From JBAZMA01 sp041649995 (lineage in GTDB: Bacteria > Omnitrophota > Gorgyraeia > Velamenicoccales > Velamenicoccaceae), in assembly GCA_041649995.1 (NCBI GenBank), contig JBAZMA010000004.1, positions 1-64,000 on the forward strand: a DNA stretch of 64,000 nt, written 5' to 3'. The position numbers and the translations under genes were made by a program. The notes beneath the pieces were generated by a model. That model saw only the letters and a list, made by a program, of their open reading frames with translations, ran no database searches and had not been told where the DNA came from. Positions 16,800 through 26,062 of this stretch are shown one piece after another (the first letter of the stretch is position 1; each line of letters opens with the position of its first letter).

Positions 16800-18791
16800 A
16801 TGAACAAATTCGCGGGAAAACTCCTGATCGCTATCGCCCCGTTTCTGGTTTTGAATACGGCACGGGCGCAGATGCCGCAGGACACAATCGATATCGAACG
16901 CATCGTGGTCACGGTCTCAAGAACCCAGGAGCAGATCAAATCCGCCAGCAAATTCACGACAATCATAGACAGCGAGGACATCCGGCAATCCAACGCGCAG
17001 AATATCCCCGATATCCTCCGCGGCCAGGCGGGCATCGAAGTCAGGGATTTTACGGGTTCGGGAAAAACGGTTAACGTGGACATGCGCGGATTCGGAGAAA
17101 CCGGGCCGAGCAACATGCTCGTGCTTATTGACGGCAGGCGCGTCAATGCGATCGACTTAAGCAATACGGACTGGAGCCAGATCCCGCTTTCGGAAGTGGA
17201 ACAGATCGAAATTGTCCGGGGGGCCTCTAGCGTCTTGTATGGCGACAATGCTTCAGGAGGCGTGGTCAACATCATCACAAAAAAAGGCGAGGGAAAACCT
17301 TCCGCGGTTGTCACCGCGCAGGGGGGCAGCTACCACACCGTTTCCTCGACTGTTGAAGCGCAGGCGGGCGCGGCCGATGGAAAAAACTCCTTCAGGATCT
17401 TTGGCGAATACTATGATTCCGACGGCTATCGAAAAAACAGCGGCCTCAAACGCGGGGATTTCGCGATCAAGGGGAGTCATCGTTTTAATCCTGTCCTCTC
17501 GACCAGGGCCTCATTCGGCTATCATCAGGACCGATACGGACTTGCCGGGGCCTTGAGCGAATCCCAGGTCCTGTCCCTGGGACGCAGGGCGACCACAAAA
17601 CCGGACGATATCGCCCAAACCGAGGATTACTACGCGGATTGGGAATGGACGGCGGACTTCCGCGACAAAGGCAGACTCCAGACCAACTTTTCGTTCCGAA
17701 ACAGGGATATTGACGCTGACTACTTCTCCTCCCTGTGGCAGAATGAAAATCATATCATGACTTTCGGTTTCACGCCCCGCTACAGCCTCGAAAGCCCCGT
17801 TCTGAACATGGCGAACACCCTGACCTTGGGTGTGGATCTCTATCTGGCGCAGGACGATATTCTGGACGGAATGATGGCCTCGGCCAACGACAGAATCACG
17901 ATCACCAAATTCTCTCAAGGCCTGTATGTCCTGGACAAAATCCAGGCCACCGACCGCCTTTTGTTGAGAGCCGGATACCGCCACGAATCCGCCCGCTACC
18001 GTTTTCACCAGATCACCCAGGTCGACTTGAAGGAAAAAAGCGACCTGGATATGGATGTTTTTGAGACAGGCGTCGTGTTTGGGCTGACGGACTCCACAAG
18101 CCTTTACTGCGATTACTCCCAGAGTTTCCGCTTTCCGCTCGTGGATGAATTCTTTTCATCCAACTCGTTCGGATTCGGAGGACTGAATTCGGATCTCAGT
18201 CCCCAAAAGGGAAAGGACGTGGAAGCCGGCATCCGCCATGCCTTCCGGGACAAAGGAAGCTTCGCGTTCAACTACTTCCGGCACAACATCACCAATGAGA
18301 TCTATTTCAATCCCCTGACGTTCGCGAACTCCAATTATGAACGGACCGTGCATCAGGGAATTGAAACCGAGGCGGATCTCTCCCTTTGCGCGAACCTGAA
18401 AGTGTTTGCCAATTACAGCTATACCGATGCCTATTTCGGCAAAGGAAGCTTCAAAGGAAACGCGATCCCCGGAGTTCCCAGGCATAAAGCCGGCGGAGGT
18501 CTGCGATGGATGCCGCGGGAAGGGACCAGGCTCAATCTTCTGGTCAATTATGTGGGTTCCATGTTTCTCGTCAGCGACCAATCCAATGCCTACCCGAAAT
18601 TGAACGACTACGTGACGGTCGACATCAATGCCAGCCAGACATGGAAAGACCTTGAGCTGTTTGCCGGAATCAACAATATATTTGACGCGGAGTATTCGGA
18701 ATATGGCGTCCTGTCCGTCTTTTCCGGAACGCGGAATTTTTATCCGGCTCCGGGCCGGCGCGTCATGGCAGGCGTGAGATACCATTTCTAA
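16800..18791 (+). CDS. btuB: TonB-dependent vitamin B12 receptor (BtuB-like)
   Basis: A 663-residue outer membrane receptor. It has a signal peptide (about 1-22, ending ARAQ), a TonB box-like segment (IERIVVTVSR), a plug domain (about 40-155, with LVLIDGRRVN and VRGASSVLYGDNASGGVVNI) and a 22-strand-type barrel ending in the aromatic residue F. Placement behind a cobalamin riboswitch is the evidence for corrinoid specificity. It is paired with tonB downstream; btuC, btuD and btuF are not in the window. Confidence 0.9.
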   Translation: MNKFAGKLLIAIAPFLVLNTARAQMPQDTIDIERIVVTVSRTQEQIKSASKFTTIIDSEDIRQSNAQNIPDILRGQAGIEVRDFTGSGKTVNVDMRGFGETGPSNMLVLIDGRRVNAIDLSNTDWSQIPLSEVEQIEIVRGASSVLYGDNASGGVVNIITKKGEGKPSAVVTAQGGSYHTVSSTVEAQAGAADGKNSFRIFGEYYDSDGYRKNSGLKRGDFAIKGSHRFNPVLSTRASFGYHQDRYGLAGALSESQVLSLGRRATTKPDDIAQTEDYYADWEWTADFRDKGRLQTNFSFRNRDIDADYFSSLWQNENHIMTFGFTPRYSLESPVLNMANTLTLGVDLYLAQDDILDGMMASANDRITITKFSQGLYVLDKIQATDRLLLRAGYRHESARYRFHQITQVDLKEKSDLDMDVFETGVVFGLTDSTSLYCDYSQSFRFPLVDEFFSSNSFGFGGLNSDLSPQKGKDVEAGIRHAFRDKGSFAFNYFRHNITNEIYFNPLTFANSNYERTVHQGIETEADLSLCANLKVFANYSYTDAYFGKGSFKGNAIPGVPRHKAGGGLRWMPREGTRLNLLVNYVGSMFLVSDQSNAYPKLNDYVTVDINASQTWKDLELFAGINNIFDAEYSEYGVLSVFSGTRNFYPAPGRRVMAGVRYHF

Positions 18792-18813
18792 AAGCCTCTC
18801 TTGCGCTCGCTCC

Positions 18814-18860
18814 AGCTGCCGGAGTCCTCTGGTGGGATTGCCAAGAGGGCCCCGGCAGCT
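18814..18860. other. Strong intergenic hairpin between btuB and tonB
   Basis: AGCTGCCGG (18814-18822) and CCGGCAGCT (18852-18860) form a 9-bp perfect stem; inner CCTCT and AGAGG can extend it. There is no T run directly after it, only TCTTTTAAGG about 12 nt later. It may end the btuB transcript or stabilise its 3' end. Confidence 0.55.
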
Positions 18861-18911
18861 TAAGCGTCGCTCTTTTAAGGAACAGATATTCTCTTTCCCC
18901 GGTTCTTCTGC

Positions 18912-18926
18912 TACAATACACCCATG
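18912..18926 (+). promoter_or_regulatory. -10 box directly before tonB (leaderless promoter)
   Basis: TACAAT at 18912-18917 ends 6 nt before the tonB ATG at 18924. There is no ribosome site. The -35 is weak (TTCTCT at 18889-18894, 17-bp spacer). The spacing equals that at 13731-13743. Confidence 0.55.
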
Positions 18927-19589
18927 TCCAATTCATCGCTTTTTTACCGATGTCTGTGTTTTTCCGCGCTGGCGCACGCGGGCTTTCTGTTGTCGGTGCC
19001 CTATAAGATCCTGAGTTATCAGCCCGCCAAACCGCCCCTGGAAGTCGCCTATGTGCAGAGCCTCGGCGAAGATAAAGACGAGGGAGACACTGTCCCCCAG
19101 CCGCAGGGCGCGAAAACAGAACCCCTGACTCCGTCTCCGCTGCCGTTCCAGGAACGCAAAGATTTTCTGGGCGACTTCCTGAAAACAGAGATCTTCAAAC
19201 CGAAAAAGACGGAAACCCTGGCGAAAATCGACGCGCCGGAAACCAGCAAAAAACGCGCGGTGCAGACCCCAAACGTCCCCGGAGAAACCTATCAGACGCC
19301 AGAGTATAAAAATTATTATCAGATCGTCAGGGAAAAAATCCGCAGGCAGGCGTACAGGAATTATAAACGCCTTCAGCAGGGAGACATCTTTCTCACATTT
19401 ATCCTTTCGGCTTCAGGAGAGCTGATGGAAAGCCGCGTGATCCGGGAAAAATCCTCCACAGACGCCTATCTGCAATCCATCGCCTTAGAAAGCGTCCGTC
19501 TGTCCGCGCCGTTCCCGCAATTCCCGCCCAAACTCAAAAGCAAAGACCGACTTTCCTTCAATGTGATCATTTCTTTCGAACTTAAATAG
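18924..19589 (+). CDS. tonB: TonB-like energy transducer
   Basis: A 221-residue protein with a short N-terminal segment and one hydrophobic stretch (about 8-28), a Pro/Lys/Glu-rich periplasmic linker (about 30-125) and a C-terminal TonB domain (about 130-221, with GDIFLTFILSASGELM). TonB carries proton-motive energy from ExbBD to outer membrane receptors; it probably serves the adjacent BtuB. exbB and exbD are absent here. The promoter appears separate from the riboswitch, so it may be constitutive. Confidence 0.8.
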   Translation: MSNSSLFYRCLCFSALAHAGFLLSVPYKILSYQPAKPPLEVAYVQSLGEDKDEGDTVPQPQGAKTEPLTPSPLPFQERKDFLGDFLKTEIFKPKKTETLAKIDAPETSKKRAVQTPNVPGETYQTPEYKNYYQIVREKIRRQAYRNYKRLQQGDIFLTFILSASGELMESRVIREKSSTDAYLQSIALESVRLSAPFPQFPPKLKSKDRLSFNVIISFELK

Positions 19590-19672
19590 AAACGGAAAAC
19601 TTCACCGCGCGCAAGAGGTCAGGGAGGACAAAAGAGGACCGTTGACCGCGCACTGATGCCTTGACGCGCCTG

Positions 19673-19701
19673 TTGACACAGGCCTCAGGAAATGATATTA
19701 T
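19673..19701 (+). promoter_or_regulatory. rpsU promoter
   Basis: Consensus TTGACA at 19673-19678, a 17-bp spacer and TATTAT at 19696-19701. It is one of the best sigma-70 matches in the window and drives rpsU after a leader of about 110 nt. Confidence 0.8.
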
Positions 19702-19741
19702 TAGCGCACTTACCGCTAAATTTACCCGATCAGTTCATTGC

Positions 19742-19793
19742 CCCCTAAGGGGTGACTTGTGCCGTCGCGAGATCTTTAAAACACGATGGCGCA
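19742..19793 (+). promoter_or_regulatory. Structured rpsU leader
   Basis: The 5' leader of rpsU contains a small CCCC-TAA-GGGG hairpin (19742-19752) and a 10-bp stem between 19758-19767 and 19784-19793 with two wobbles. Leaders of ribosomal protein genes often bind their own product; self-regulation by S21 is inference. Confidence 0.45.
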
Positions 19794-19821
19794 GGGTTTA
19801 AACCAGAAAGGATAGGCCTAG

Positions 19822-19983
19822 ATGTCGGAAGTTGAAGTCAGAAAAGACGAATCTTTTGAAGCCGCCCTGCGCCGTTTCAAAAGGAAAATCGAGCGCGAGG
19901 GCATCCTCAAAGAAGTTAAAGACCGCAAACACTACGAAAAACCCAGCGAAAAAAAGAGAAAAAAATCCCGCAGAAAGTTCTGA
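19822..19983 (+). CDS. rpsU: 30S ribosomal protein S21
   Basis: A 53-residue highly basic protein beginning MSEVEVRKDESFEAALRRFK, with KREGILKEVK-type helix content and a KKRKKSRRKF tail. This is the bS21 pattern (binds the 30S platform near the anti-Shine-Dalgarno region). AGAAAGGAT precedes the ATG. It has a strong promoter and structured leader, and the next gene starts 3 nt after the stop. Confidence 0.92.
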   Translation: MSEVEVRKDESFEAALRRFKRKIEREGILKEVKDRKHYEKPSEKKRKKSRRKF

Positions 19984-19986
19984 CCT

Positions 19987-20898
19987 ATGCTGGCCCTGTC
20001 CACTGTCTGGAATGCCGGCCGATGGGAAACGGGTTCAGATATTGCCAAAGAAATCCGGCAGGCAGGCGCCCCAGCCCTTGAGTTAAATTTCTCTTTGAGC
20101 TCAAGGATGGTCGAAGACCTCTTATCCTACTGCCGGACACACCGCATCCCCATCACCAGCCTCCATAATTTCTGTCCTGTCCCCGAAGGTCTTGCCCGCA
20201 AAGACGTGATGCCGGACCATTATTCCCTGGCATCCTTAAACGAATCCGAACGCCAACTCGCTGTCAAACACACAAAGAACACGGTCCTGACGGCCGAACG
20301 CTCCCAGGCGCGCTGCGTTGTGCTTCATTGCGGATACGTCGACATCAAAGACAAAACAAAGGAACTGATCCGCCTTTGCCGGGAACAGAAACGTTTAACT
20401 CCCGAATATGAAGAAACCCTGCGGAAATTTCAAAAAGAACGCCAGGACAAAAGCGCTCCTCACACCGCCCAGCTTTTGAAGAGTCTGGAAGAACTGGGCT
20501 CTTTTGCCGCGCAACATCGCGTCGCCCTGGGCCTTGAAAACAGGTTCTACTATAACGAGATGCCGTTTGGGAAGGAGTTCGGTCTCATCTTTAACGCCCT
20601 CAAAAACAAACCCCTGGGGCTCTGGCTGGATACGGGCCATAATTATGTCCTGGAACAATTAGGGCTCGCTCCCTCGGGGCAGCTCTTAAAAAACCACGGC
20701 CACCGGCTTCTGGGAGTCCACTTCCATAACGTCCGGGATCTCAAAGACCATCAGGCCGTCGCAGACGGAGACATGGATTTTGGATTCCTGAAACCCTACG
20801 TCAAAGAAAACACGGTCAAAGTCATGGAGTTCCATGGACATGTCAGCCCCGAAAAGATCAGGGAATCCATGCGCTATCTGGAGGAATTATTTCCATGA
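19987..20898 (+). CDS. Xylose isomerase-like TIM barrel protein
   Basis: A 303-residue protein of the AP-endonuclease-2/sugar isomerase superfamily. Metal-binding positions typical of the fold are visible: E in ALELNF, H in VVLHCG, E in GLENRFY, D and H in WLDTGHN, H in GVHFHNV and E in VMEFHG. Substrate unknown (sugar isomerase, epimerase or nuclease). It starts 3 nt after rpsU and overlaps the Memo gene by ATGA. Confidence 0.8.
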   Translation: MLALSTVWNAGRWETGSDIAKEIRQAGAPALELNFSLSSRMVEDLLSYCRTHRIPITSLHNFCPVPEGLARKDVMPDHYSLASLNESERQLAVKHTKNTVLTAERSQARCVVLHCGYVDIKDKTKELIRLCREQKRLTPEYEETLRKFQKERQDKSAPHTAQLLKSLEELGSFAAQHRVALGLENRFYYNEMPFGKEFGLIFNALKNKPLGLWLDTGHNYVLEQLGLAPSGQLLKNHGHRLLGVHFHNVRDLKDHQAVADGDMDFGFLKPYVKENTVKVMEFHGHVSPEKIRESMRYLEELFP

Positions 20899-21701
20899 CC
20901 CGAAACCCCGTCGTAGCCGGGCGCTTTTATCCGGCGGACCCCTCAAAGCTTAAAGCCATGGTCGCATCCTTCGCGCCCAAACCCTTGCCTCAGGAAAACG
21001 CCCTGGCCTGCATCCTGCCTCACGCGGGTTACGTGTTTTCCGGAAAAGTGGCCGTCCAAACGCTGGCCTCGGTAAAAATTCCCGAAGCCTGCATTATTCT
21101 CGGGCCTAATCACTCAGGCCTGGGGGAGCCTGTCAGCATTATGAGGGAAGGGGAATGGAAAACGCCTCTGGGGCGCCTCGTCATTCATACGGAGATCGCC
21201 TCGGAACTCATGGCGCAATCCCGCTATCTGGAGGAAGACGCCATCGCTCACGCCGAGGAACATTCCATCGAAGTCATCCTGCCTCTGATCCAGGAGCTGG
21301 GAGGAAAACAAACCCGGTTCGTGCCCATCACCCTTGCAAGCAATGATGAATTGGTGTATAAAGATATAGCAAAAAGCATCGCCTCCTGTCTGCGCAAGGC
21401 GGCAGGCAATGTCCTGGTCATCGCCAGTTCGGATATGAGCCATTATGAACCCCAGAAGCGGGCCAACGACAAAGACCAGAAGGCGATTGAAGCCATACTC
21501 GCCTTAGACGATGAAGAACTGATCGAGAGGGTCAGGCGCTGGGACATCTCCATGTGCGGATATATCCCGGCGGCGATCGCGGTCCTGGCTTCCAAAATGG
21601 CAGGCGCGACTTCAGCAAAGCTCCTGGCCTATCAGACCAGCGGCGATGTTTCGGGAGACTACTCGTCTGTCGTAGGATACGCCGGTATCGTCATCCACTA
21701 G
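20895..21701 (+). CDS. Memo-family protein (AmmeMemoRadiSam system protein B)
   Basis: A 268-residue Memo-like protein, a dioxygenase-like fold found as the B component of the AmmeMemoRadiSam gene triad. Typical motifs: AGRFYPADP at the N-terminus, LPHAGYVFSGKVA, ILGPNHSGLG, EEHSIEVILP, and SSDMSHYEP. The conserved His residues could bind a metal. The AMMECR1 partner is not in the window; a radical SAM gene lies 20 kb away (42141-43106). Function in bacteria is unknown. Confidence 0.87.
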   Translation: MTRNPVVAGRFYPADPSKLKAMVASFAPKPLPQENALACILPHAGYVFSGKVAVQTLASVKIPEACIILGPNHSGLGEPVSIMREGEWKTPLGRLVIHTEIASELMAQSRYLEEDAIAHAEEHSIEVILPLIQELGGKQTRFVPITLASNDELVYKDIAKSIASCLRKAAGNVLVIASSDMSHYEPQKRANDKDQKAIEAILALDDEELIERVRRWDISMCGYIPAAIAVLASKMAGATSAKLLAYQTSGDVSGDYSSVVGYAGIVIH

Positions 21702-21737
21702 CGAAAAATGAAAAGCTTTTTTTGAGGAGGAGTTATC

Positions 21738-22076
21738 GTGGAAGAGAATTTGAAAAAGAAAGTCGATGAAAGCTGGAAAGAAAAAGCCAAGGACCAGCCT
21801 GAAACAGGGCCGGGACCGCAGCAAAAGCCCGAACCCACCTTCAGGCTTTTTATTACCAGCCTGGCCATGCAGGCGTGGATCAATCTTGGCGCCATTCCCA
21901 ATCCGGTCACGGACAAGACAGAAGAAGACCTTGCGCAGGCCAAATTCTTGATCGACAGCCTGGAAATGCTCGATCAAAAGACCAAAGGGAACCTGGAAAA
22001 GGAAGAAGCCGAGATGCTCGAACACCTGCTGTACGAATTGAGGATGGCTTTTATCGGCAAAACCACAAAAGGATAA
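21738..22076 (+). CDS. DUF1844 family protein
   Basis: A 112-residue protein with a Lys/Glu/Pro-rich N-terminus (1-35) and a C-terminal DUF1844 helical domain (about 37-105, with FITSLAMQAWINLG and the DLAQAKFLIDSLEMLDQKTKG region). DUF1844 proteins have no known activity. The start is GTG with GAGGAGG 6 nt upstream. It precedes aroQ by 3 nt. Confidence 0.8.
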   Translation: MEENLKKKVDESWKEKAKDQPETGPGPQQKPEPTFRLFITSLAMQAWINLGAIPNPVTDKTEEDLAQAKFLIDSLEMLDQKTKGNLEKEEAEMLEHLLYELRMAFIGKTTKG

Positions 22077-22079
22077 TTC

Positions 22080-22526
22080 ATGAAAAAAATCCTCGTGATC
22101 CATGGGCCCAACCTTGACCTTTTGGGAAAGAGAGAACCTCAGATCTACGGCAAAACGACCTTAAACGAGATCAACGGCTCCTTAAAGCTCATGGCCAAAA
22201 AAAGCGGATTTTCGATAACCATCGCACAGTCCAACCACGAAGGTCAAATCGTGGACCTGATCGGTTCGGCCCGTAAAAAATTCGACCTCTTGATCATCAA
22301 TCCCGCGGCCTACACCCACACCAGCATCGCGATCAGGGACGCTATTGCGGCCAGCGGACTCAAGACCATAGAAGTCCATTTATCCAATATCCACGCCCGC
22401 GAAGAATTCAGGCAGACCTCGCTCATCGCCCCTGTGTGCATCGGGCAAATCTCAGGTTTTGGCAGTCAGAGCTATGATCTGGCTTTTCTGGCGGCCGAGT
22501 CCCTTCTAAAAACGCGGAAGAAGTGA
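22080..22526 (+). CDS. aroQ: 3-dehydroquinate dehydratase, type II
   Basis: A 148-residue dodecamer-type dehydroquinase, the third shikimate step. Active-site motifs are visible: HGPNLDLLGKRE (with the lid Arg), NPAAYTHTSIAIRDA and EVHLSNIHAREEFR. aroB and aroF lie elsewhere in this window, so shikimate genes are scattered. It overlaps the following M24 peptidase gene by 4 nt. Confidence 0.95.
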   Translation: MKKILVIHGPNLDLLGKREPQIYGKTTLNEINGSLKLMAKKSGFSITIAQSNHEGQIVDLIGSARKKFDLLIINPAAYTHTSIAIRDAIAASGLKTIEVHLSNIHAREEFRQTSLIAPVCIGQISGFGSQSYDLAFLAAESLLKTRKK

Positions 22527-23590
22527 ACCGACATCCCCTGTTCCACAATTTCGTGAGCCTCCTGGAGGAAGAAGGCCTCGATGCGCTTCTTCTGAATACC
22601 CAGGCCAATGTTTCCTACGCGGCAGGCTTTCATGCCCCGGACTCCTACGCCGTCATCAGCAGGAAGTCTGTCTGCGTGATCACGGATTTCCGCTACACCG
22701 CCGACTTCCGCAGGGCGGCCGGAAACAGGGTAACGATCCGCGAATACAAAAAATCCCCGTTCGACACCATCTGCGAACACATCGTTAAACAAAATATCCG
22801 AAAGCTCGGCTTTGAGTCCAGATATCTCAGTTTTGCCGAATGCGAGATATTGAATAGAAAACTCGCCAAACGAACCTCTTTTATCCCATTGGCAAAAACC
22901 CTGGAAGCGCTCAGGGAGATCAAATCCGCCGTGGAAATCGCCCGCATCAGGCAGGCGGCGCGCATCACGCTCAAGACCCTGTCCTTTGCCCGCCAAAGGC
23001 TCAAACCGGGCACACCGGAACAAGCCATTGCCGGCGATATCGAACGCTTTGTCAGACTGCATGGGGCCGAATCCACCGCTTTTGAAACAATCGTGGCCTC
23101 AGGCCCGAATTCTTCCTATCCCCATGCCAGGGTCAGCCGCAGACGGCTTCAGGAAGGAGACCCTGTCATTATCGACATGGGGGTCGAATACGAGGGCTAC
23201 AAATGCGACTTGACACGCACTTTCTTTTTGGGTAAAATTAACCCCATTGTTCAAAAGGCCGCAGAAATTGTCCGTCAGGCCCAGCTCCTGGCCATCCAAA
23301 CCATTAAACCCGGGATTGCCGCCAAAGCGGTAGACGCAGCCGCTCGCAATTATATTGCAAAACAAGGGTTTGGGAAAAATTTCGGCCATTCCCTGGGGCA
23401 CGGAGTAGGCCTGGAGGTCCACGAAGGGCCTTCCCTTAATAAAAAAAATCCTGCTTTGCTGAAACCCGGCATGGTGTTTACGGTTGAACCCGGAATTTAC
23501 CTTGCAGGCCGTTTTGGCATCCGCATGGAGGAAACAGTTCTTGTCACAGCTACGGGAGTGGAGGTCATAAGTGCCGACAATAGGAATTAA
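22523..23590 (+). CDS. pepP: Xaa-Pro aminopeptidase (M24)
   Basis: A 355-residue metallopeptidase with an N-terminal creatinase-like domain (about 1-125) and a C-terminal pita-bread domain. Metal ligands are seen in DMGVEYEGYKCDLTR, GHGVGLEVHEGP, VEPGIYL and RMEETVLV. It removes N-terminal residues before proline. GTG start overlapping aroQ; the 3' end overlaps efp by 20 nt. The pair pepP-efp is common and fits with proline-related translation functions. Confidence 0.9.
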   Translation: MNRHPLFHNFVSLLEEEGLDALLLNTQANVSYAAGFHAPDSYAVISRKSVCVITDFRYTADFRRAAGNRVTIREYKKSPFDTICEHIVKQNIRKLGFESRYLSFAECEILNRKLAKRTSFIPLAKTLEALREIKSAVEIARIRQAARITLKTLSFARQRLKPGTPEQAIAGDIERFVRLHGAESTAFETIVASGPNSSYPHARVSRRRLQEGDPVIIDMGVEYEGYKCDLTRTFFLGKINPIVQKAAEIVRQAQLLAIQTIKPGIAAKAVDAAARNYIAKQGFGKNFGHSLGHGVGLEVHEGPSLNKKNPALLKPGMVFTVEPGIYLAGRFGIRMEETVLVTATGVEVISADNRN

Positions 23591-24137
23591 TCAGATCAAA
23601 GTGGGGGTAACCATAGACCTGGATAACACGCCTTACGTAGTCGTAAGCGTCGAACACGTCAAGCCCGGGAAAGGTTCCGCCTTTGTCAGGACAAAAATGA
23701 GAAATATCAAAACAGACCTGATCCTGGAAAGGACGTTTAAATCAGACGACAAAATTGAAGAGGCTTTTATTGAAGAAAAAAAACTGCAATACTCCTACCA
23801 TAGCGGCGATTTCTACCATTTCATAGACGTTGAAACATACGAAGACCAGGCGATCGAGAAACTCAAACTCCATGAAGCGGACAAATTCCTGAAGGACGAC
23901 CTGGAGGTCACGGCCCTGTATTACAAAGGGGACCTGGTGACCGTGAATCTGCCGAATTTCGTCGTTTACACGATCACGCACACAGAACCCGGAATCAAGG
24001 GGGATACGGCCAAAAGCGGCACAAAGCCGGCCACTCTTGAAAGCGGCGCCGTCGTCCAGGTCCCGCTCTTCGTCGATGTCGGCACCAGGATCAAAGTCGA
24101 TACCAGGACCAAGGAATATATAGAGCGCTCCGTTTAA
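23571..24137 (+). CDS. efp: Elongation factor P
   Basis: A 188-residue three-domain factor that rescues ribosomes stalled at polyproline. The tip loop is KPGKGSAFVRTK with lysine K34 at the site that is modified in many bacteria. The GTG start lies inside pepP. No epmA or epmB is in the window. accB follows after 57 nt. Confidence 0.94.
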   Translation: MPTIGINQIKVGVTIDLDNTPYVVVSVEHVKPGKGSAFVRTKMRNIKTDLILERTFKSDDKIEEAFIEEKKLQYSYHSGDFYHFIDVETYEDQAIEKLKLHEADKFLKDDLEVTALYYKGDLVTVNLPNFVVYTITHTEPGIKGDTAKSGTKPATLESGAVVQVPLFVDVGTRIKVDTRTKEYIERSV

Positions 24138-24194
24138 CGTTCTTGCCTGAGAAACCCGCTTACAGACCCAGCGAGGGAGAGGGAGGTCACCAGA

Positions 24195-24665
24195 ATGAAC
24201 ATTAAAGAGATTAAGGAAATGATTAATCTCATGAATGAAAACAATCTCACGGAACTGGAGATTGAGAAGGAAGGCCTGCGCGTCTGCCTCAAAAAAGGCA
24301 TGGAGGGCCGTGTCGCCGTCGAACACCTGCCTCCCAGACCCGTGGCCCTTCCCGTTTCCGCCTTGTCTGCCGCTGAAACGCCCCCCAAGGAAAGCGCCCC
24401 CAAAGAACGGGCGGCCTCCAAGAACCTCAAAGAGATCAAATCGCCCATGGTCGGCACCTTTTACAGGGCGCCCTCGCCGGAGTCCCCGCCCTTTGTTGAA
24501 ATCAATCAGGCCATCGAGATCGGGCATGTCGTCTGCATCGTCGAAGCCATGAAGCTGATGAATGAAATCAAATCCGAGGTCAAGGGAAAGATTGTCGATA
24601 TCCTCGTCAACAACGCGGAACCCGTTGAATTCGGCCAGCCCCTGTTTCTAGTCGAGCCGTCATAA
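24195..24665 (+). CDS. accB: Biotin carboxyl carrier protein of acetyl-CoA carboxylase
   Basis: A 156-residue carrier. The N-terminal helix region (1-40) leads into a Pro/Ala-rich linker (45-75) and a C-terminal biotinyl domain with the biotinylated lysine K120 in VEAMKLMNE. It shuttles carboxylated biotin between AccC and AccAD for malonyl-CoA synthesis. A GAGGGAGGTC site precedes the ATG, and accC follows directly. Confidence 0.95.
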   Translation: MNIKEIKEMINLMNENNLTELEIEKEGLRVCLKKGMEGRVAVEHLPPRPVALPVSALSAAETPPKESAPKERAASKNLKEIKSPMVGTFYRAPSPESPPFVEINQAIEIGHVVCIVEAMKLMNEIKSEVKGKIVDILVNNAEPVEFGQPLFLVEPS

Positions 24666-24685
24666 TACGAAAAGGACACCCGCGA

Positions 24686-26062
24686 ATGTTTTCTAAAATT
24701 CTCGTAGCGAACCGGGGAGAGATCGCCCTGCGCGTCATTCGGGCCTGCAAGGAGATGGGGATCAAGACCGTCGCCATCTATTCCGAAGCCGACCGCGAAT
24801 CTCTGCATGTGCGCATGGCGGATGAAGCCGTATGCGTGGGCCCCGCGCTCCCCTCGGCCAGCTACCTCAACATCCCGGCCATCATCAGCGCCGCGGAAAT
24901 CACGGATGTGGATGCCATTCATCCGGGCTACGGTTTTTTGTCCGAAAATGCCCATTTTGCGGAGATCTGCGAATCCTGCCAGATCACCTTCATCGGCCCT
25001 TCGCCCCAGAACATCAGGCTGCTGGGAGACAAGATGGCGGCCAAAGAGACCATGCACAAGGCAGGGCTCCCCATCACGCCCGGGAGCAACTCGGTCGTCA
25101 AAAGTAAGGAAGAGGCTTTAAAGATCGCCCGGAAGATCAAATATCCCGTGATCATCAAGGCCACGGCCGGCGGCGGAGGCCGGGGGATGAGGATCTGCCA
25201 TAACGATATCCGGCTCATCAGTTCTCTCATGACCGCCCAGGCAGAGGCGGAAAAGGCCTTCGGCCTGGCTGACGTCTATATTGAAAAGTATATCGAGGAA
25301 CCCCGCCATGTGGAGTTCCAGATCATGGCCGACCATTACGGCAACGTCGTCCATCTGGGAGAAAGGGACTGCAGTATCCAGCGCCGTCATCAAAAGCTCC
25401 TGGAGGAATCGCCTTCGCCGGCCCTGGATTCAAAACTCCGCAAAAAGATCGGAGACCTCGTCGTCAAAGGCGTCAAGGCCTCCGGTTACCGCAGTGTGGG
25501 CACGATAGAGTTCCTCCTGGATAAGGAAAAAAATTTCTATTTCATGGAAATGAACACGCGGATCCAGGTCGAGCACCCGGTGACGGAAATGGTCACCGGC
25601 ATTGACCTCATCAAACAGCAGATCCGGATCGCCTCCGGCGAAAAAATGAAGCTCCGCCAGGAAGACATCAAAATGGAGGGCGCTTCCATAGAATGCCGGA
25701 TCAACGCCGAAGACGGCCAGAACAATTTCATGCCGTCTCCCGGCCGCATCGAAACCTTGAATCTCCCGGGCGGACCCAATGTCAGGGTCGACACTCATGT
25801 TTATCAGGGATATCTCATCAGCCCTCATTACGATTCCCTGATCGCCAAACTCATCGTCCACAGGGAAAACCGGCAGGAGGCCATCAAGACCATGCTTCGG
25901 GCCCTGGATGAATTCGTCGTCGCGCCCATCAAAACCACCATCCCGTTCCACAAAAAACTCCTGGAGCACCCGGCGTTCCGCAAGGGGGATGTCTCCACGC
26001 ATTTTATCGAAAACCTGCTCAAGCATACGGCCCCGGGGGCCCATAAGGAAACCCGCTCATGA
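24686..26062 (+). CDS. accC: Biotin carboxylase
   Basis: A 458-residue biotin carboxylase, the ATP-grasp subunit that carboxylates biotin on AccB. Standard motifs: ILVANRGEIALRVIRACKE, HPGYGFLSEN, the glycine-rich ATP loop (TAGGGGRGM), ERDCSIQRRHQKL and MEMNTRIQVEHPVTE. Overlap of 4 nt with the next Asp23 gene. accA and accD are not in the window. Confidence 0.95.
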   Translation: MFSKILVANRGEIALRVIRACKEMGIKTVAIYSEADRESLHVRMADEAVCVGPALPSASYLNIPAIISAAEITDVDAIHPGYGFLSENAHFAEICESCQITFIGPSPQNIRLLGDKMAAKETMHKAGLPITPGSNSVVKSKEEALKIARKIKYPVIIKATAGGGGRGMRICHNDIRLISSLMTAQAEAEKAFGLADVYIEKYIEEPRHVEFQIMADHYGNVVHLGERDCSIQRRHQKLLEESPSPALDSKLRKKIGDLVVKGVKASGYRSVGTIEFLLDKEKNFYFMEMNTRIQVEHPVTEMVTGIDLIKQQIRIASGEKMKLRQEDIKMEGASIECRINAEDGQNNFMPSPGRIETLNLPGGPNVRVDTHVYQGYLISPHYDSLIAKLIVHRENRQEAIKTMLRALDEFVVAPIKTTIPFHKKLLEHPAFRKGDVSTHFIENLLKHTAPGAHKETRS

